A stretch of DNA of 64,000 nucleotides, from IMG/VR virus record IMGVR_UViG_3300035670_000009, positions 1-64,000 of that record; one strand, 5' to 3'. Under the pieces are notes generated by a model, which saw nothing but the letters and a program-made list of their open reading frames with translations, was not told where the DNA came from and made no database searches. The position numbers were made by a program, and so were the translations under genes. Below are positions 8,376-16,684 of this stretch, in pieces. Origin of the DNA: a virus. The first letter of the stretch is position 1. Each line of letters begins with the position of its first letter.

Positions 8376-11144
8376 TTATGGCGATTTTTGCTCGTCTTGC
8401 TTGGCTGGCGTGCCGACCTCGCGCAGAATCTTGCGAAACGCCTCGTTGAGCTGCTCTTTGTTCTGAGAGAGCGTCTCTAGAACCTCGTCGCCGGTGCGCT
8501 GGCGGCGTTGGCCCAGAAGCCTGCCTAGGAAACCCGGCTCGTCACTGCCGGATAGATATCTTTGGACCTGGACGTTCTTGAGATCTTCCGGCAGTCCTGC
8601 GTGCGAGTCAAAGCGCAAACCGCGGCCGCGTGCCTGCTGCGTACGGGCCTCGTTCCAGTGCGGATCCAGAAGCTGTATGAGATTCGTTCCCTTGGTCGAG
8701 ATACCCTCGGCGCCAGCTGGGCCAATAAGCAGGGCTCTGAGCTTGCCCTCGTTGTACTCTTTCAGCGCCTTCTGCCTGGCCTCGGGTGAAATTCCGCCAT
8801 GGAAAATGCCGTGCGGAATACCAGCACGCGCGAGCGCCGCAGCGTATGGGTTCACGCCGGACTCTATGAAGTTCGAGTAGATCAGCGCCTTCTTGCGCTC
8901 GTCGCCCTCGAGAGCTTTCTGCAAATTTTGCATGGCTGTCTGGAGTTTCCCAGACTGGTCGAAGGCTTTCAGTGGATCCCGGTCGCCGCGGAAGCTCTGC
9001 GTGGACAGCGATACTTGCCGGAGGCCATTGAGAAAGCTGTTCATCTTGGCCAGCTCTTCGCGCGACATCGGAAACTCTTTGTCCATCTTCCAGAGAAACC
9101 CTGGCGGCACTTTCGTGCGAATAGCTTTTTGGATCTTCTGCTGCGCCTTGGAGAGCGGCGTTTTAATCACCTCTTCTTGGACGTCCACGCCCTCGGGAGT
9201 CTTGCTGGGGTGGTAATCAACCCGGCCCTCGAGCAGCTGGCGCAGCTCTTTTTCGTTTTTGACGTACGGCACTTCGCCCCACTGCGCGCCGCGAAGATAC
9301 GGAATAATTCCCGGAAACTTAGACTTGTAGCCGATGTAGCGCTCTTCAAACTGCTTGGGCGTGAGCTCTTTGCTGGTCAGCATCGAGATCAGGCTCGCCA
9401 TGTCAGTAGGCGAGTTCGTGATCGGCGTGCCAGATAGGAGCACAAGGCGCTTGGCTTTCTGCGCTGCCTCGCGGGCTGCGCGAGAAGCTGCGCTTTCAGG
9501 GTTACGTAATCTCTGCGCCTCGTCCATGACCAGCGTGTCTGGCTGCGACTGGAACTTTTTGCCCAGCGCGAGTCCGGAGTAAGAAAGCAGCTCAGGATTC
9601 GAGCCCTGCGTGAACTTGCCGAGTTCTTTCTGAAAGTTGCCGCGCAAACTAGCTGGCACAACGACGCCGTAATTACCGCCATGGATTTTCTGCGCGGCTT
9701 CAGCAGCGGCAATAGCCGAGAGAGACTTGCCTGAACCTAAGCCGTGATAGACCAACAAGCGCGGGTCTTCTCCAGAGACGCGATCTGATACGCGCTGCTG
9801 ATGCTCCTGCAGCTCGACGTCGGGCGAAAGGGCGGCGGTCTTAGGGCGGCCGAGCCAGTATTTGCGCACAGCATTAGCGCGCGTGTTCTCACCTGGCAAG
9901 GGCGGAATGAGCTCGCGGCCGCTCAGGATATCGCCGGACCCGCCAGCCTGTCTGCCGCCAGACAAAGGCAACTGATAGTCGATGAGTTGTCCGCCTGGTC
10001 CTAGATTATCAGGGCGAATGTCTTTAACGCCAAAATTTAATAGCGGTTGATAAACCTTACGCGCCCGCTGCACCGCTTCGTTTTCTAGCGCTTCTCGCCG
10101 TGCCCATGGGTACGGCATCCCGGTCGTTAGATCGATGAACGTATCGTCAAAGCCCTTGTCAGTAATTGCAGGCAGGCCCGGCGCAAAGGTTGTGATCCAG
10201 CCGGGCACTACTGGCTTGTCGCCAAACTCTTGAAACACGCCTTTAACGCCGCTGCCGCGCAAGTATTTAGCTGCAGTGCCGGGAAACTGCCGGGCTAGAA
10301 TGCGCGAACCTTCAAGACTGCGTGCGGCTTCAGTGCGCAACGCTTGCCGGGACAAATCATGCGCGGGTAATTTGCGCACAATTAAACCAGACGTGCCTTT
10401 AAGTTTGCCCGCCATAAGGTCAGCTTGGTTAAATGTGCCGCGGCCAAGACTCTTGATAAATCGCATACTGCCGTCGGGCATACTGGCCGTAATCTTGCCC
10501 AGTGCCGCTGGAGAAAGCTGCCCTGCTCGGGCCAGCTGCACCCATTTTGGCGCGGCTGTTTTAACGTACTGTGCCAGGTCTTCATCGTCGTACGCGGCTG
10601 ATTTAAAAAGCGCAGACACAGCCCGCCACACCTGGCCCGGTTCCGCTTCGGTGCGACGTTCGTGACAGGAAACCGGAAAAACATCCCCTAGCTGTGTCTG
10701 CGCCTGTTTCACTTTGTCTTGGACGTATCGTTGCATCGCCTTTCGCTGGTACTCGTCCAGCATTTCGGTGACGCTGTTGGCCTGTTCGGCAGCTACGAGT
10801 TTTGCAGGATCAACGCCCCAGTTGCGCAGCGCCCAGCCGCGGCGAGCTGTGGGCTTGGCCGCAAACGGGCCGCCGTGGCGGGCTTTGAAGCTCAGCCAGC
10901 GTTTGATCTGGCGCTCGTCCTCGCCGGGAATTCTGCGACCACCAGCATAGCGCTTGTACCACTGCGCCCAGCCTTTGGGGTCGTGCTCGCTGAGCCACTC
11001 GGGTTTCCATTCGCCCAGGCTGGCTAGCCTGGGTGCGGCGCCTCGATACAGCGAGTCATATACGCCGAGATTTTCCAACTGCTCTGGAGTGTAATCTGGC
11101 TGGAACTTCGCAGAGATGTCGGGTTGTTGCGGCACATCGCTCAT
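8376..11144 (-). CDS. Large polyvalent protein: kinase-like region plus SNF2 helicase
   Basis: A 922-residue protein; its ATG at 11144 overlaps the upstream TGA (ATGA). Residues 9-32 repeat the N terminus of the upstream methyltransferase. Residues ~229-395 look like a divergent protein-kinase fold: LGRGTFNQ (glycine loop), VRK (candidate lysine), VKDIRPDNLG (catalytic-loop-like) and LIDY (metal-site-like). Residues ~445-860 are an SF2/SNF2 helicase: Walker A YHGLGSGKS, box II DEAQ, LSGTPITN, and the late motif ARGRGLRFD. Multi-domain proteins of this kind are known in phages as polyvalent proteins that may enter the host with the DNA. Kinase activity is inference. Confidence 0.8.
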   Translation of the reverse strand: MSDVPQQPDISAKFQPDYTPEQLENLGVYDSLYRGAAPRLASLGEWKPEWLSEHDPKGWAQWYKRYAGGRRIPGEDERQIKRWLSFKARHGGPFAAKPTARRGWALRNWGVDPAKLVAAEQANSVTEMLDEYQRKAMQRYVQDKVKQAQTQLGDVFPVSCHERRTEAEPGQVWRAVSALFKSAAYDDEDLAQYVKTAAPKWVQLARAGQLSPAALGKITASMPDGSMRFIKSLGRGTFNQADLMAGKLKGTSGLIVRKLPAHDLSRQALRTEAARSLEGSRILARQFPGTAAKYLRGSGVKGVFQEFGDKPVVPGWITTFAPGLPAITDKGFDDTFIDLTTGMPYPWARREALENEAVQRARKVYQPLLNFGVKDIRPDNLGPGGQLIDYQLPLSGGRQAGGSGDILSGRELIPPLPGENTRANAVRKYWLGRPKTAALSPDVELQEHQQRVSDRVSGEDPRLLVYHGLGSGKSLSAIAAAEAAQKIHGGNYGVVVPASLRGNFQKELGKFTQGSNPELLSYSGLALGKKFQSQPDTLVMDEAQRLRNPESAASRAAREAAQKAKRLVLLSGTPITNSPTDMASLISMLTSKELTPKQFEERYIGYKSKFPGIIPYLRGAQWGEVPYVKNEKELRQLLEGRVDYHPSKTPEGVDVQEEVIKTPLSKAQQKIQKAIRTKVPPGFLWKMDKEFPMSREELAKMNSFLNGLRQVSLSTQSFRGDRDPLKAFDQSGKLQTAMQNLQKALEGDERKKALIYSNFIESGVNPYAAALARAGIPHGIFHGGISPEARQKALKEYNEGKLRALLIGPAGAEGISTKGTNLIQLLDPHWNEARTQQARGRGLRFDSHAGLPEDLKNVQVQRYLSGSDEPGFLGRLLGQRRQRTGDEVLETLSQNKEQLNEAFRKILREVGTPAKQDEQKSP
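8552..8563. repeat. Dispersed palindrome box 4 (ATAGATATCTTT)
   Basis: Copy inside the 3' end of the SNF2-type gene, encoding QRYL. Confidence 0.8.
11048..11120 (-). repeat. Duplicated 73-bp leader segment, copy 1
   Basis: Near-identical to 11737-11809, with only a few substitutions by eye. Both copies are read in the same frame as the N-terminal leader (core PEQLENLGVYDSL) of two adjacent proteins. Confidence 0.9.
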
Positions 11145-11824
11145 GTTTTTACCGCCAGGCATTGATTCTGATGAATATCTAACACCTGCGTATCTGGAAA
11201 GAACTCTGTAATAGCCCGGCGAATGCCAGGGCAACAGACGTCGTCCCAGTCGTCAAACAGAATCGCGCCTCCCGGCACAATCTTTGGCCAAAACAACGAA
11301 AGCGCGTGACTTGTTGAATCATAGTGATCCATATCCATGTGCACGAAACAAAACGCGGCATGCACGTCTTTCGCAGACACTGGCAGCCAGCCGGGATAAA
11401 AGCGACAATTTGGCTTGTCGTCGAGATATGCCCGCACGGCCTCCAACGACGTATCTCCAAAACTGCCCGTATGAAATTGATTGGGCATTGAATCGTCGCA
11501 GATAAACCCCTGAAACGAATCAAATAACAGCACGTCTTTTGTTTCAAATGCCGTGGCTAGAATTCGCGCAGCGCCGCCTTTGTACACGCCGCACTCAGCC
11601 ACATGCCCGGGCAAATTCTTAGCCGCAATGTCGCAACAGACTTTGGCCAATAGCCTACGCTTTTCACCCAATACAGAGTGGTCAGGTTTTGCGGCAAACG
11701 CGCGGGCGAGCAGCGCATCCGCAGCGGCGTAGGGGCACAGCGAGTCGTACACGCCGAGATTTTCCAACTGCTCTGGAGTGTAGTCTGGCTGGAACTTCGC
11801 AGAGATGTCAGACGGCTCGGGCAT
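11141..11824 (-). CDS. TylF/MycF-like O-methyltransferase with phage leader segment
   Basis: A 227-residue protein. From residue ~45 it reads as a macrocin-O-methyltransferase-like enzyme: GHVAECGVYKGGAA (SAM site), LLFDSFQGF, FCFVHMDMDHYDST and GGAILFDDWDD, the acidic metal-binding motifs of TylF-type sugar O-methyltransferases. The first ~30 residues are a leader also found on the next protein, absent from ordinary TylF enzymes. It overlaps the helicase gene by ATGA. A palindrome box lies 23 bases upstream of the start, after the terminator at 11905-11945, so this two-gene unit probably has its own start signal. Confidence 0.82.
   Translation of the reverse strand: MPEPSDISAKFQPDYTPEQLENLGVYDSLCPYAAADALLARAFAAKPDHSVLGEKRRLLAKVCCDIAAKNLPGHVAECGVYKGGAARILATAFETKDVLLFDSFQGFICDDSMPNQFHTGSFGDTSLEAVRAYLDDKPNCRFYPGWLPVSAKDVHAAFCFVHMDMDHYDSTSHALSLFWPKIVPGGAILFDDWDDVCCPGIRRAITEFFPDTQVLDIHQNQCLAVKT
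11737..11809 (-). repeat. Duplicated 73-bp leader segment, copy 2
   Basis: Second copy of the leader-coding segment at 11048-11120, here at the 5' end of the TylF-like gene. Confidence 0.9.
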
Positions 11825-11846
11825 GCTGGCGTCCTTGCCATTGCCA

Positions 11847-11858
11847 ATAGATATCTAT
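11847..11858. repeat. Dispersed palindrome box 5 (ATAGATATCTAT)
   Basis: Perfect palindrome between terminator 11905-11945 and the TylF-like gene start at 11824. It is the only obvious element there that could restart or control transcription. Confidence 0.85.
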
Positions 11859-11904
11859 GTACCGGGCCAGTTTACCAAATGCACTTACACCCGAGCTCTG
11901 ATAG

Positions 11905-11945
11905 CAAAAGGAAAGCGGAGCGCCGGGGCCGAAGCCCCGGGCGCT
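11905..11945 (-). terminator. Factor-independent terminator with UUCG loop
   Basis: On the minus strand, AGCGCC-C-GGGGC, loop TTCG, GCCCC-GGCGCT (11919-11945), then a pyrimidine tract CTTTCCTTTTG. It ends the unit of the 84-residue gene. Confidence 0.85.
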
Positions 11946-11969
11946 GTTGCTTGCCTTGTGCGGGCTTTA

Positions 11970-12224
11970 TCAGCTCGCAAGCGCGGCGAGGCCCGCCTGG
12001 GCGATCACCGCGTTGAGCGCGGCGCCGAACTCCTCGACGGCGGCGACGATCTCCTCCTCGGAGAACTTGCCGACGTTGGCCTGGATCGCCTCGAGCTTGG
12101 CGCGCGCCTTGGTCAGTCGCCGCGTGGCGCGCACCCGCTTGCCGAGCTGGATGCCCTCGTGTACGGCGCAGCCGCCGATCGCCACCACCGCCACAGCCGC
12201 CACCGCCTTGATGAGCATGTTCAT
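11970..12224 (-). CDS. Small membrane- or lipid-anchored protein, function unknown
   Basis: An 84-residue protein. The first ~20 residues are hydrophobic (AVAAVAVVAIGGC) and end in AIGGC, which could be a lipobox; the rest is a charged Ala/Glu/Lys-rich helix likely to form a coiled coil. I do not recognise a family. It sits alone between its own promoter (12311-12339), a structured leader RNA and a terminator, inserted between genes of the virion-protein run. By eye its base composition is more GC-rich than its neighbours. This is the arrangement of a moron. Confidence 0.75.
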   Translation of the reverse strand: MNMLIKAVAAVAVVAIGGCAVHEGIQLGKRVRATRRLTKARAKLEAIQANVGKFSEEEIVAAVEEFGAALNAVIAQAGLAALAS

Positions 12225-12304
12225 CGTATCAGCCCTTCAGGTATTCTAGCCTGCAACGCTCACCCGGCGTTGCTGCAGCAAGTCCTGACTACCTAATCAG
12301 GGCT
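12225..12304 (-). promoter_or_regulatory. Structured leader RNA, type A/B (copy A)
   Basis: An ~80-nt leader of the 84-residue gene. Seen: hairpin CCTGA/TCAGG with loop TTAGGTAG; hairpin GCAACGC/GCGTTGC with loop CGGGTGA (12260-12266); and AATACCTGA just before the ribosome site, able to pair with the first loop as a pseudoknot. It aligns with copy B at 18381-18461, with stem changes that keep pairing. Probably controls translation of the gene below it; the ligand or partner is unknown. Confidence 0.75.
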
Positions 12305-12310
12305 CACTAG

Positions 12311-12339
12311 ATATGCCCGGCTGTGCGCTTTTCTTTAGC
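12311..12339 (-). promoter_or_regulatory. Promoter GCTAAA-N17-GCATAT
   Basis: Minus-strand GCTAAA (12334-12339) and GCATAT (12311-12316) are separated by exactly 17 bases, with GG before GCATAT. One of seven copies with identical spacing. Confidence 0.8.
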
Positions 12340-12341
12340 TA

Positions 12342-12893
12342 TCAGCGCGCAGCTTGTTGCGCAAACTGCTGCGCCGCCCCGGTGTAATTAAACGGCTTGG
12401 CCGACGACGTGATGCCCGGCAACAAATCCCACATCGGCTTCTGATAGCCGACTCGTGCAAGCTGCGCTGTTTGCCCAGCGTTCAACGCAACGGGCGCGCC
12501 GCCGCGTAAAACCTGCACGCCGTTGACCAGAGTCCGACTCGGCTGCGCTACGCCATTGATAGTCTGCGTGATGTGATTGAGCTGCGGCGTGTGAATCATG
12601 GCGTTGTGCATCGTGTGCCCGCCGCCCAAGAGCGCCAGGCCCGTGACAGCTGGCTTGACGACGCGGTCCATAGCAAGCTGTTTGAGCTTTGTGCCCATAG
12701 GCGTGACAGGCGCCCGGCCGGTGACCATCTGCGTGGCCTTTTGCATGAGCGTAGGCTTTGGCGCAGCCACGGCAAGCCGTTTGAAAGCAGGCGCCAGAGA
12801 ATGACCCAGCGCATCGAGCAGAGCTTGCTTTTCGCGCGGGCTTGTTTGCGCGCCCAGAACGTAGCCGAACTCGTAAGCTGACAGCGCGCTCAT
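12342..12893 (-). CDS. Virion-associated-type protein, function unknown
   Basis: A 183-residue protein starting MSALSAYEFGYVLG, with no enzymatic motif I recognise. The N terminus is the sort seen on head- or internal virion proteins of large phages. The middle contains a short glycine-rich hydrophobic stretch (VTGLALLGGGH) that could be membrane-interacting. The gene overlaps the upstream 969-residue gene by ATGA, so translation of the two is coupled. Its stop is directly followed by the moron promoter at 12311-12339. Confidence 0.7.
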   Translation of the reverse strand: MSALSAYEFGYVLGAQTSPREKQALLDALGHSLAPAFKRLAVAAPKPTLMQKATQMVTGRAPVTPMGTKLKQLAMDRVVKPAVTGLALLGGGHTMHNAMIHTPQLNHITQTINGVAQPSRTLVNGVQVLRGGAPVALNAGQTAQLARVGYQKPMWDLLPGITSSAKPFNYTGAAQQFAQQAAR

Positions 12894-15799
12894 TTTTTGC
12901 TCTTCTCTTTTTTCTGCCTGTCGGCCTTCGACTTCGATGCGGACTCTGACTCGTCGCGGTCAGAGTTGCTGTCTTCCGGCTTGTCGTCAGCGTACGTTCC
13001 CTTGCGCCGGGCTGCTTGCAACAGGCCATAAGCCTTGCCGCCGACCAGGCCAGCCAGTGCGCCATTCGGGCCGCCCAGCATTTTGCCCGCGTAGCTGCCG
13101 TACCCAGCAGGCAAAACTTTCTGCCGGTCGTGCAGAATCTCGTTGAGCTTGTTGGGCTTATCGCCGAGCGCCTTACGCAACGCCCGCTCAGAGCGCTGAT
13201 TTGCATTGGCCTCGTGAAGCAACGACACGAGCGGAATCTTGCCCGCCACGCTGTACAGATCTCGCTGGAGGCCCGTGCCCTGACGGCGCAACCAGGTAAG
13301 CAACTTGTTCTTGCCGGGCTCGTACTCGGGGACTTTCTTTGCGTTAAAGTCTAGCGCGTGGCCCAGCTCGTGTGAAAGCGCCGCAGGATTATTGCCGTAA
13401 AGATATGTGCTGTCGGAGAACGGGTTATAAGCGTTGCCGCGCGTCAGGGCCGTCGCGAGATAGCTCAGCGGCAACGAAGCGGTGCCAATTGCTTTGCCTG
13501 CAACGCTCGTACGGGGATTGGTCATCGTGCGCTTGATTTCCCGAAAGAAGCGCGGGCCGCCAAGATACACCTGATGATTACTCAAAGCTTGCGGGTCAGC
13601 CTGCGCCATGGTTTGCGCCAGCGCTTTCATTTTCTGCGCGCGAATGTCTTCTGGCGCAGCCTCGGGGTCAGTCACGCCCGCTGCGCCAGTCCAATCGGTT
13701 GGATTCACATGCAGCTGCGGCGAGAGAATGAGATTGCTGGGAAAGCCGCCGAGGTGCCCAAGCGTACTGCTCAGCGCCATGGCAGGCAGACCGCCGCGGG
13801 ACACGTCGATAGATATCTTTTCAGCCTGCGCGGCGCCGCGTGCAATAGCGAACAAGTCACACGCTGACTTTGGACGAATGCCCTGCAGCTGGCCCCACGT
13901 TGTCGCCTTCGTTGGCACATCGCCAAAGAACGACACAAACTCGCCCGTGCCGTACGACGAGGGAATACGCCCGGCAGCTTGGCCCACGCGTGTATAGCGC
14001 TGCATGGCTTTGCTCATTGCTGCCTGCGCGGCTTCAGTGTCGCCGAACCTGCGGAACATGTGAATGCCGTCGGGCATGCGCAGGCGCGTCGTGGGCGGCG
14101 CGATGGGGCGCGGCGTTCGGTTCCACAGAAACTCTGCCAGCTCGCTTAGCCTGGCCCCTGGTACCGCCTCGCGACGTGCAGCAGACAGCGCGGGCAATAC
14201 AGACGGATGCGCCGTTGACATACTCAGGACTTTTTTAGCCGCTGTTTGCGCTGCGCCAGCTACGCGAGAAGGCAACGCGGGCGCAGCTTCGCGGCCAAAG
14301 ATACCCGCCATCGTGCCCATGCGGCTGCTGAGATTTCGCGTCAAGTCGGTCATGAAGTTGGCAGACTTTTCACTCTGCGCAAGACCAGCTAGGACAGCCA
14401 GGTCTGTTACAGAACCGCATTTGCAGTTCCACTTACGCAAAGATTTGTTAATGCGCGAGTCGGGGTCTGATTTCGTTTCACTTCCCGTGTTCACGCGTTT
14501 CATGCCGCACATGCGCGCACAGAACGAATTTTGGCGCTTCTTACGCTCGCCGCTGGGGTTGCTCTCAGTGACGGGCGGCTTGAGATTCCCGCCGTGCGCT
14601 TTCTCGTAGCTCTTGCGGCCTTTTTCATTCAGGCCGCCTTCGGGGTTCTTGCCTTCGCTGCGCTGCCATGCGGGACTCGCTGCGCCTTGTTTCGCAAGCG
14701 CCGCCTCGATGAGCTGGCGCATCTCGGGCTTGAGCTGGCCCATGTGCGAGAACTCGAGTCTATTTGGCTGCTCCATGACGTGCATGCCGCGAATAGCCTT
14801 GAGCTTGCGCTTGTACTTGGGCACGTCTTCGCGCAGCACATAGGGATCCCGATCGAAGATTCGGCGCAGCCAGCCAGGCGGCTTGTCTACAACGTCGACG
14901 CCGTGCGTGTGCCCGTAGCGATATGCGTTGCCCACGTCGACGAGACCTTCGGCGCCGTACCAGCCGGGCATCTTTTCATCATTGCCGCCCAGAATGCTCG
15001 TAATCCCAGCGGTCTTTGAGCTATCAGGCGAGTTCTTCTGGCCGAACGCCGCGTTGCCATTGAGCTGGCCCTTGGCGCCCAGTGGCCCAAACGCCTGGAT
15101 GGGATTGTGCTGCGGATTCGAGCCGCCGCCGACCGGGCTGTTACTGGGTTGCGGCATACCTTGCTGCGCTGTTTGGGCGCCCTGCGCAGCTGACGCATTC
15201 GCCGGGGCGTTAACCGTACCCATGGGGGGCGTAATGTACGGAGACGGAATCGAGTACCTCTTCAACCCCATGTTTTGCGGGACAAAACGCGGCTCTCGAC
15301 CCTCGGCCAACGCTTGCGCAGTTTCCATTTCATTGCGAAAAGGCTTCGCCAAAACAGTGGAAATCTTTGCAAGCAAACTTTGCGCCGCCTCTTTATCGCA
15401 CTCTTCACGCTCACGCGATTCAGACTGCGAAGACTCGGCGTTGTCTAACTTTTGCTCGCCCTGCTCACGTTCTTGTCCGGCATACGTGGGTTTGTCGCTG
15501 TGGGGAATGTCCACTTTGACCAACGAATCCATAGCCGTTTTAGCGTTGGCGCTACCTTCTGTATTGCATATTAAAAAGGCACCGTTGCCCGAAAATTGTG
15601 CAAGCCCGGCCGAAAGAGCCGCGAGAGCGGCAGCTTTTTCTTTGCTATTGGCGCTGGGCTTTTTCTGGTCGTGGTCTTTCTTATCGGCGTACATCGGCAG
15701 ACCCTTGTTGGATTCGGGGTACTCATGCGCCCAACGTTTGGCGATGTCGGGATGCGCTGCCCATAGAAAACGGCGCTGCTTCTCAGACTGAAATGGCAT
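12890..15799 (-). CDS. Large virion-associated-type protein with HELGH metalloprotease motif
   Basis: A 969-residue protein. The N terminus (MPFQSEKQRRFLWAAHPDIA) is a conserved start found on many phage structural proteins. Around residues 400-470 it has GGLNEKGR, LKPPVTESNP and SFCARMCGM followed by NKSLRKWNCKC, a small conserved phage domain whose database name I will not guess. Near residue 815, LSHELGHALDF is a zinc-metalloprotease HExxH signature. The C terminus is Lys/Ser-rich. I infer a virion protein that may be proteolytically active on capsid or host proteins. Contains palindrome box 6. Confidence 0.78.
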   Translation of the reverse strand: MPFQSEKQRRFLWAAHPDIAKRWAHEYPESNKGLPMYADKKDHDQKKPSANSKEKAAALAALSAGLAQFSGNGAFLICNTEGSANAKTAMDSLVKVDIPHSDKPTYAGQEREQGEQKLDNAESSQSESREREECDKEAAQSLLAKISTVLAKPFRNEMETAQALAEGREPRFVPQNMGLKRYSIPSPYITPPMGTVNAPANASAAQGAQTAQQGMPQPSNSPVGGGSNPQHNPIQAFGPLGAKGQLNGNAAFGQKNSPDSSKTAGITSILGGNDEKMPGWYGAEGLVDVGNAYRYGHTHGVDVVDKPPGWLRRIFDRDPYVLREDVPKYKRKLKAIRGMHVMEQPNRLEFSHMGQLKPEMRQLIEAALAKQGAASPAWQRSEGKNPEGGLNEKGRKSYEKAHGGNLKPPVTESNPSGERKKRQNSFCARMCGMKRVNTGSETKSDPDSRINKSLRKWNCKCGSVTDLAVLAGLAQSEKSANFMTDLTRNLSSRMGTMAGIFGREAAPALPSRVAGAAQTAAKKVLSMSTAHPSVLPALSAARREAVPGARLSELAEFLWNRTPRPIAPPTTRLRMPDGIHMFRRFGDTEAAQAAMSKAMQRYTRVGQAAGRIPSSYGTGEFVSFFGDVPTKATTWGQLQGIRPKSACDLFAIARGAAQAEKISIDVSRGGLPAMALSSTLGHLGGFPSNLILSPQLHVNPTDWTGAAGVTDPEAAPEDIRAQKMKALAQTMAQADPQALSNHQVYLGGPRFFREIKRTMTNPRTSVAGKAIGTASLPLSYLATALTRGNAYNPFSDSTYLYGNNPAALSHELGHALDFNAKKVPEYEPGKNKLLTWLRRQGTGLQRDLYSVAGKIPLVSLLHEANANQRSERALRKALGDKPNKLNEILHDRQKVLPAGYGSYAGKMLGGPNGALAGLVGGKAYGLLQAARRKGTYADDKPEDSNSDRDESESASKSKADRQKKEKSKK
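13809..13820. repeat. Dispersed palindrome box 6 (ATAGATATCTTT)
   Basis: Copy inside the 969-residue gene, encoding EKISID. Confidence 0.8.
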
Positions 15800-15885
15800 G
15801 GCGCGCTTTCTGCGTTAAAGATCGTTGTATCTTCGCAAAACGCGTGCGCTACGGCAACGGCCAGAGTGTACGAGAGCGCTGATAG

Positions 15886-15926
15886 CAAAAGGAAAGCGGG
15901 AGGCCCGGGGACCGTAGCCCCCGGGC
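15886..15926 (-). terminator. Factor-independent terminator
   Basis: Stem GCCCGGGG/CCCCGGGC (15903-15910 with 15919-15926), then minus-strand CCGCTTTCCTTTTG. Ends the cassette of the 151-residue gene. Confidence 0.8.
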
Positions 15927-15975
15927 GCTCCACGTCTTTCCTCGCGATGAGGAGCAGCCGCGTGACCGCATGGCA

Positions 15976-16431
15976 CTAGGCCTGGGCCAGACCGCCCTGC
16001 GCGCAGATCTGCTGCACGTCGGCCGGGACCTGCTGGGCCTGCGCCTCGGGGGCGTAGAAGCCCTGCATGACGCCGCGGCTGAGCGGGTTGCTGCTGACCG
16101 CGGTGCCCGCCTTGGTCGTGACGTCGAGGACGGCCCGGGCGCTGCGGCCGATGCCGTAGCCCGTGACCTCGACGCCCTTGACCGCCGCGTCCGCCGTCAC
16201 CGTCGCGGCCGTGATGGCCGTGTCGGCGATGAGACAACCGGCGTCGAGCACCGCGCCGGTGGCGACCACCGCGCAGCCCGTGGTGAAGTTGCCGACCTTC
16301 GCGACGCCCTCCACCACCTTCTTGTCGCCACCGGAGCGGCGCAGGAGGTAGGACGCGACGGCGACGGTGCCGACGGCGATGGCGACCTTGGTGGCGGACT
16401 TGGCGAACAGGTTGCTGATGACGTGGAGCAT
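15976..16431 (-). CDS. Ala/Gly/Val-rich probable membrane protein, unknown
   Basis: A 151-residue protein starting MLHVISNLFAKSATKV at 16431. The N terminus has a hydrophobic helix (VAIAVGTVAVASYLL), and a second hydrophobic stretch follows (GCAVVATGAVLDAGCLIA). Small-residue repeats could pack as glycine-zipper helices. No family is recognised. The gene is strongly GC-rich compared with the flanking virion genes. It stands alone between promoter 16544-16572, leader RNA copy C and terminator 15886-15926. Confidence 0.75.
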   Translation of the reverse strand: MLHVISNLFAKSATKVAIAVGTVAVASYLLRRSGGDKKVVEGVAKVGNFTTGCAVVATGAVLDAGCLIADTAITAATVTADAAVKGVEVTGYGIGRSARAVLDVTTKAGTAVSSNPLSRGVMQGFYAPEAQAQQVPADVQQICAQGGLAQA

Positions 16432-16537
16432 CTGATTCCTCGAGTGTTAAGCTCGAGGTCCCAGTGGAGACAGATGGGTTTTCTAAGCCCAGGTTTCGGC
16501 CTTGTGGATCACCCGTCCACAACAGCTATATCTGCTC
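16432..16537 (-). promoter_or_regulatory. Structured leader RNA, type C/D (copy C)
   Basis: A ~106-nt leader. Seen: outer stem TGGAGCAGA/TCTG-T-CTCCA; hairpin TTGTGGA/TCCACAA with loop CGGGTGA (16509-16515); hairpin GGGCTT/AACCC; and a last hairpin CCTCGAG/CTCGAGG whose 3' strand contains the ribosome site GAGG just before the ATG. Aligned with copy D, stems change in compensating pairs. The start region appears sequestered, so translation is probably switched by refolding or binding. Confidence 0.8.
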
Positions 16538-16543
16538 CATCTC

Positions 16544-16572
16544 ATATGCCGGGTTTTTGGCTGTTATTTAGC
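16544..16572 (-). promoter_or_regulatory. Promoter GCTAAA-N17-GCATAT
   Basis: GCTAAA at 16567-16572 and GCATAT at 16544-16549 with 17 bases between. It feeds leader C and the 151-residue gene. Confidence 0.8.
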
Positions 16573-16640
16573 TCGCCCCAGATCATATGCGTAATACACC
16601 GTTTTGCGCACGTTTACGCATATGCGCGGGGCGCTGATAG

Positions 16641-16684
16641 CAAAAGAAAACCGCACGCCAGCGGCCCTGCAGACCGCCAGCGTG
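16641..16684 (-). terminator. Factor-independent terminator of the orphan RNA
   Basis: Stem CACGC/GCGTG with an inner GCGG/CCGC stem (16654-16684), then minus-strand CGGTTTTCTTTTG. It closes the transcript that starts near 16948. Confidence 0.75.
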
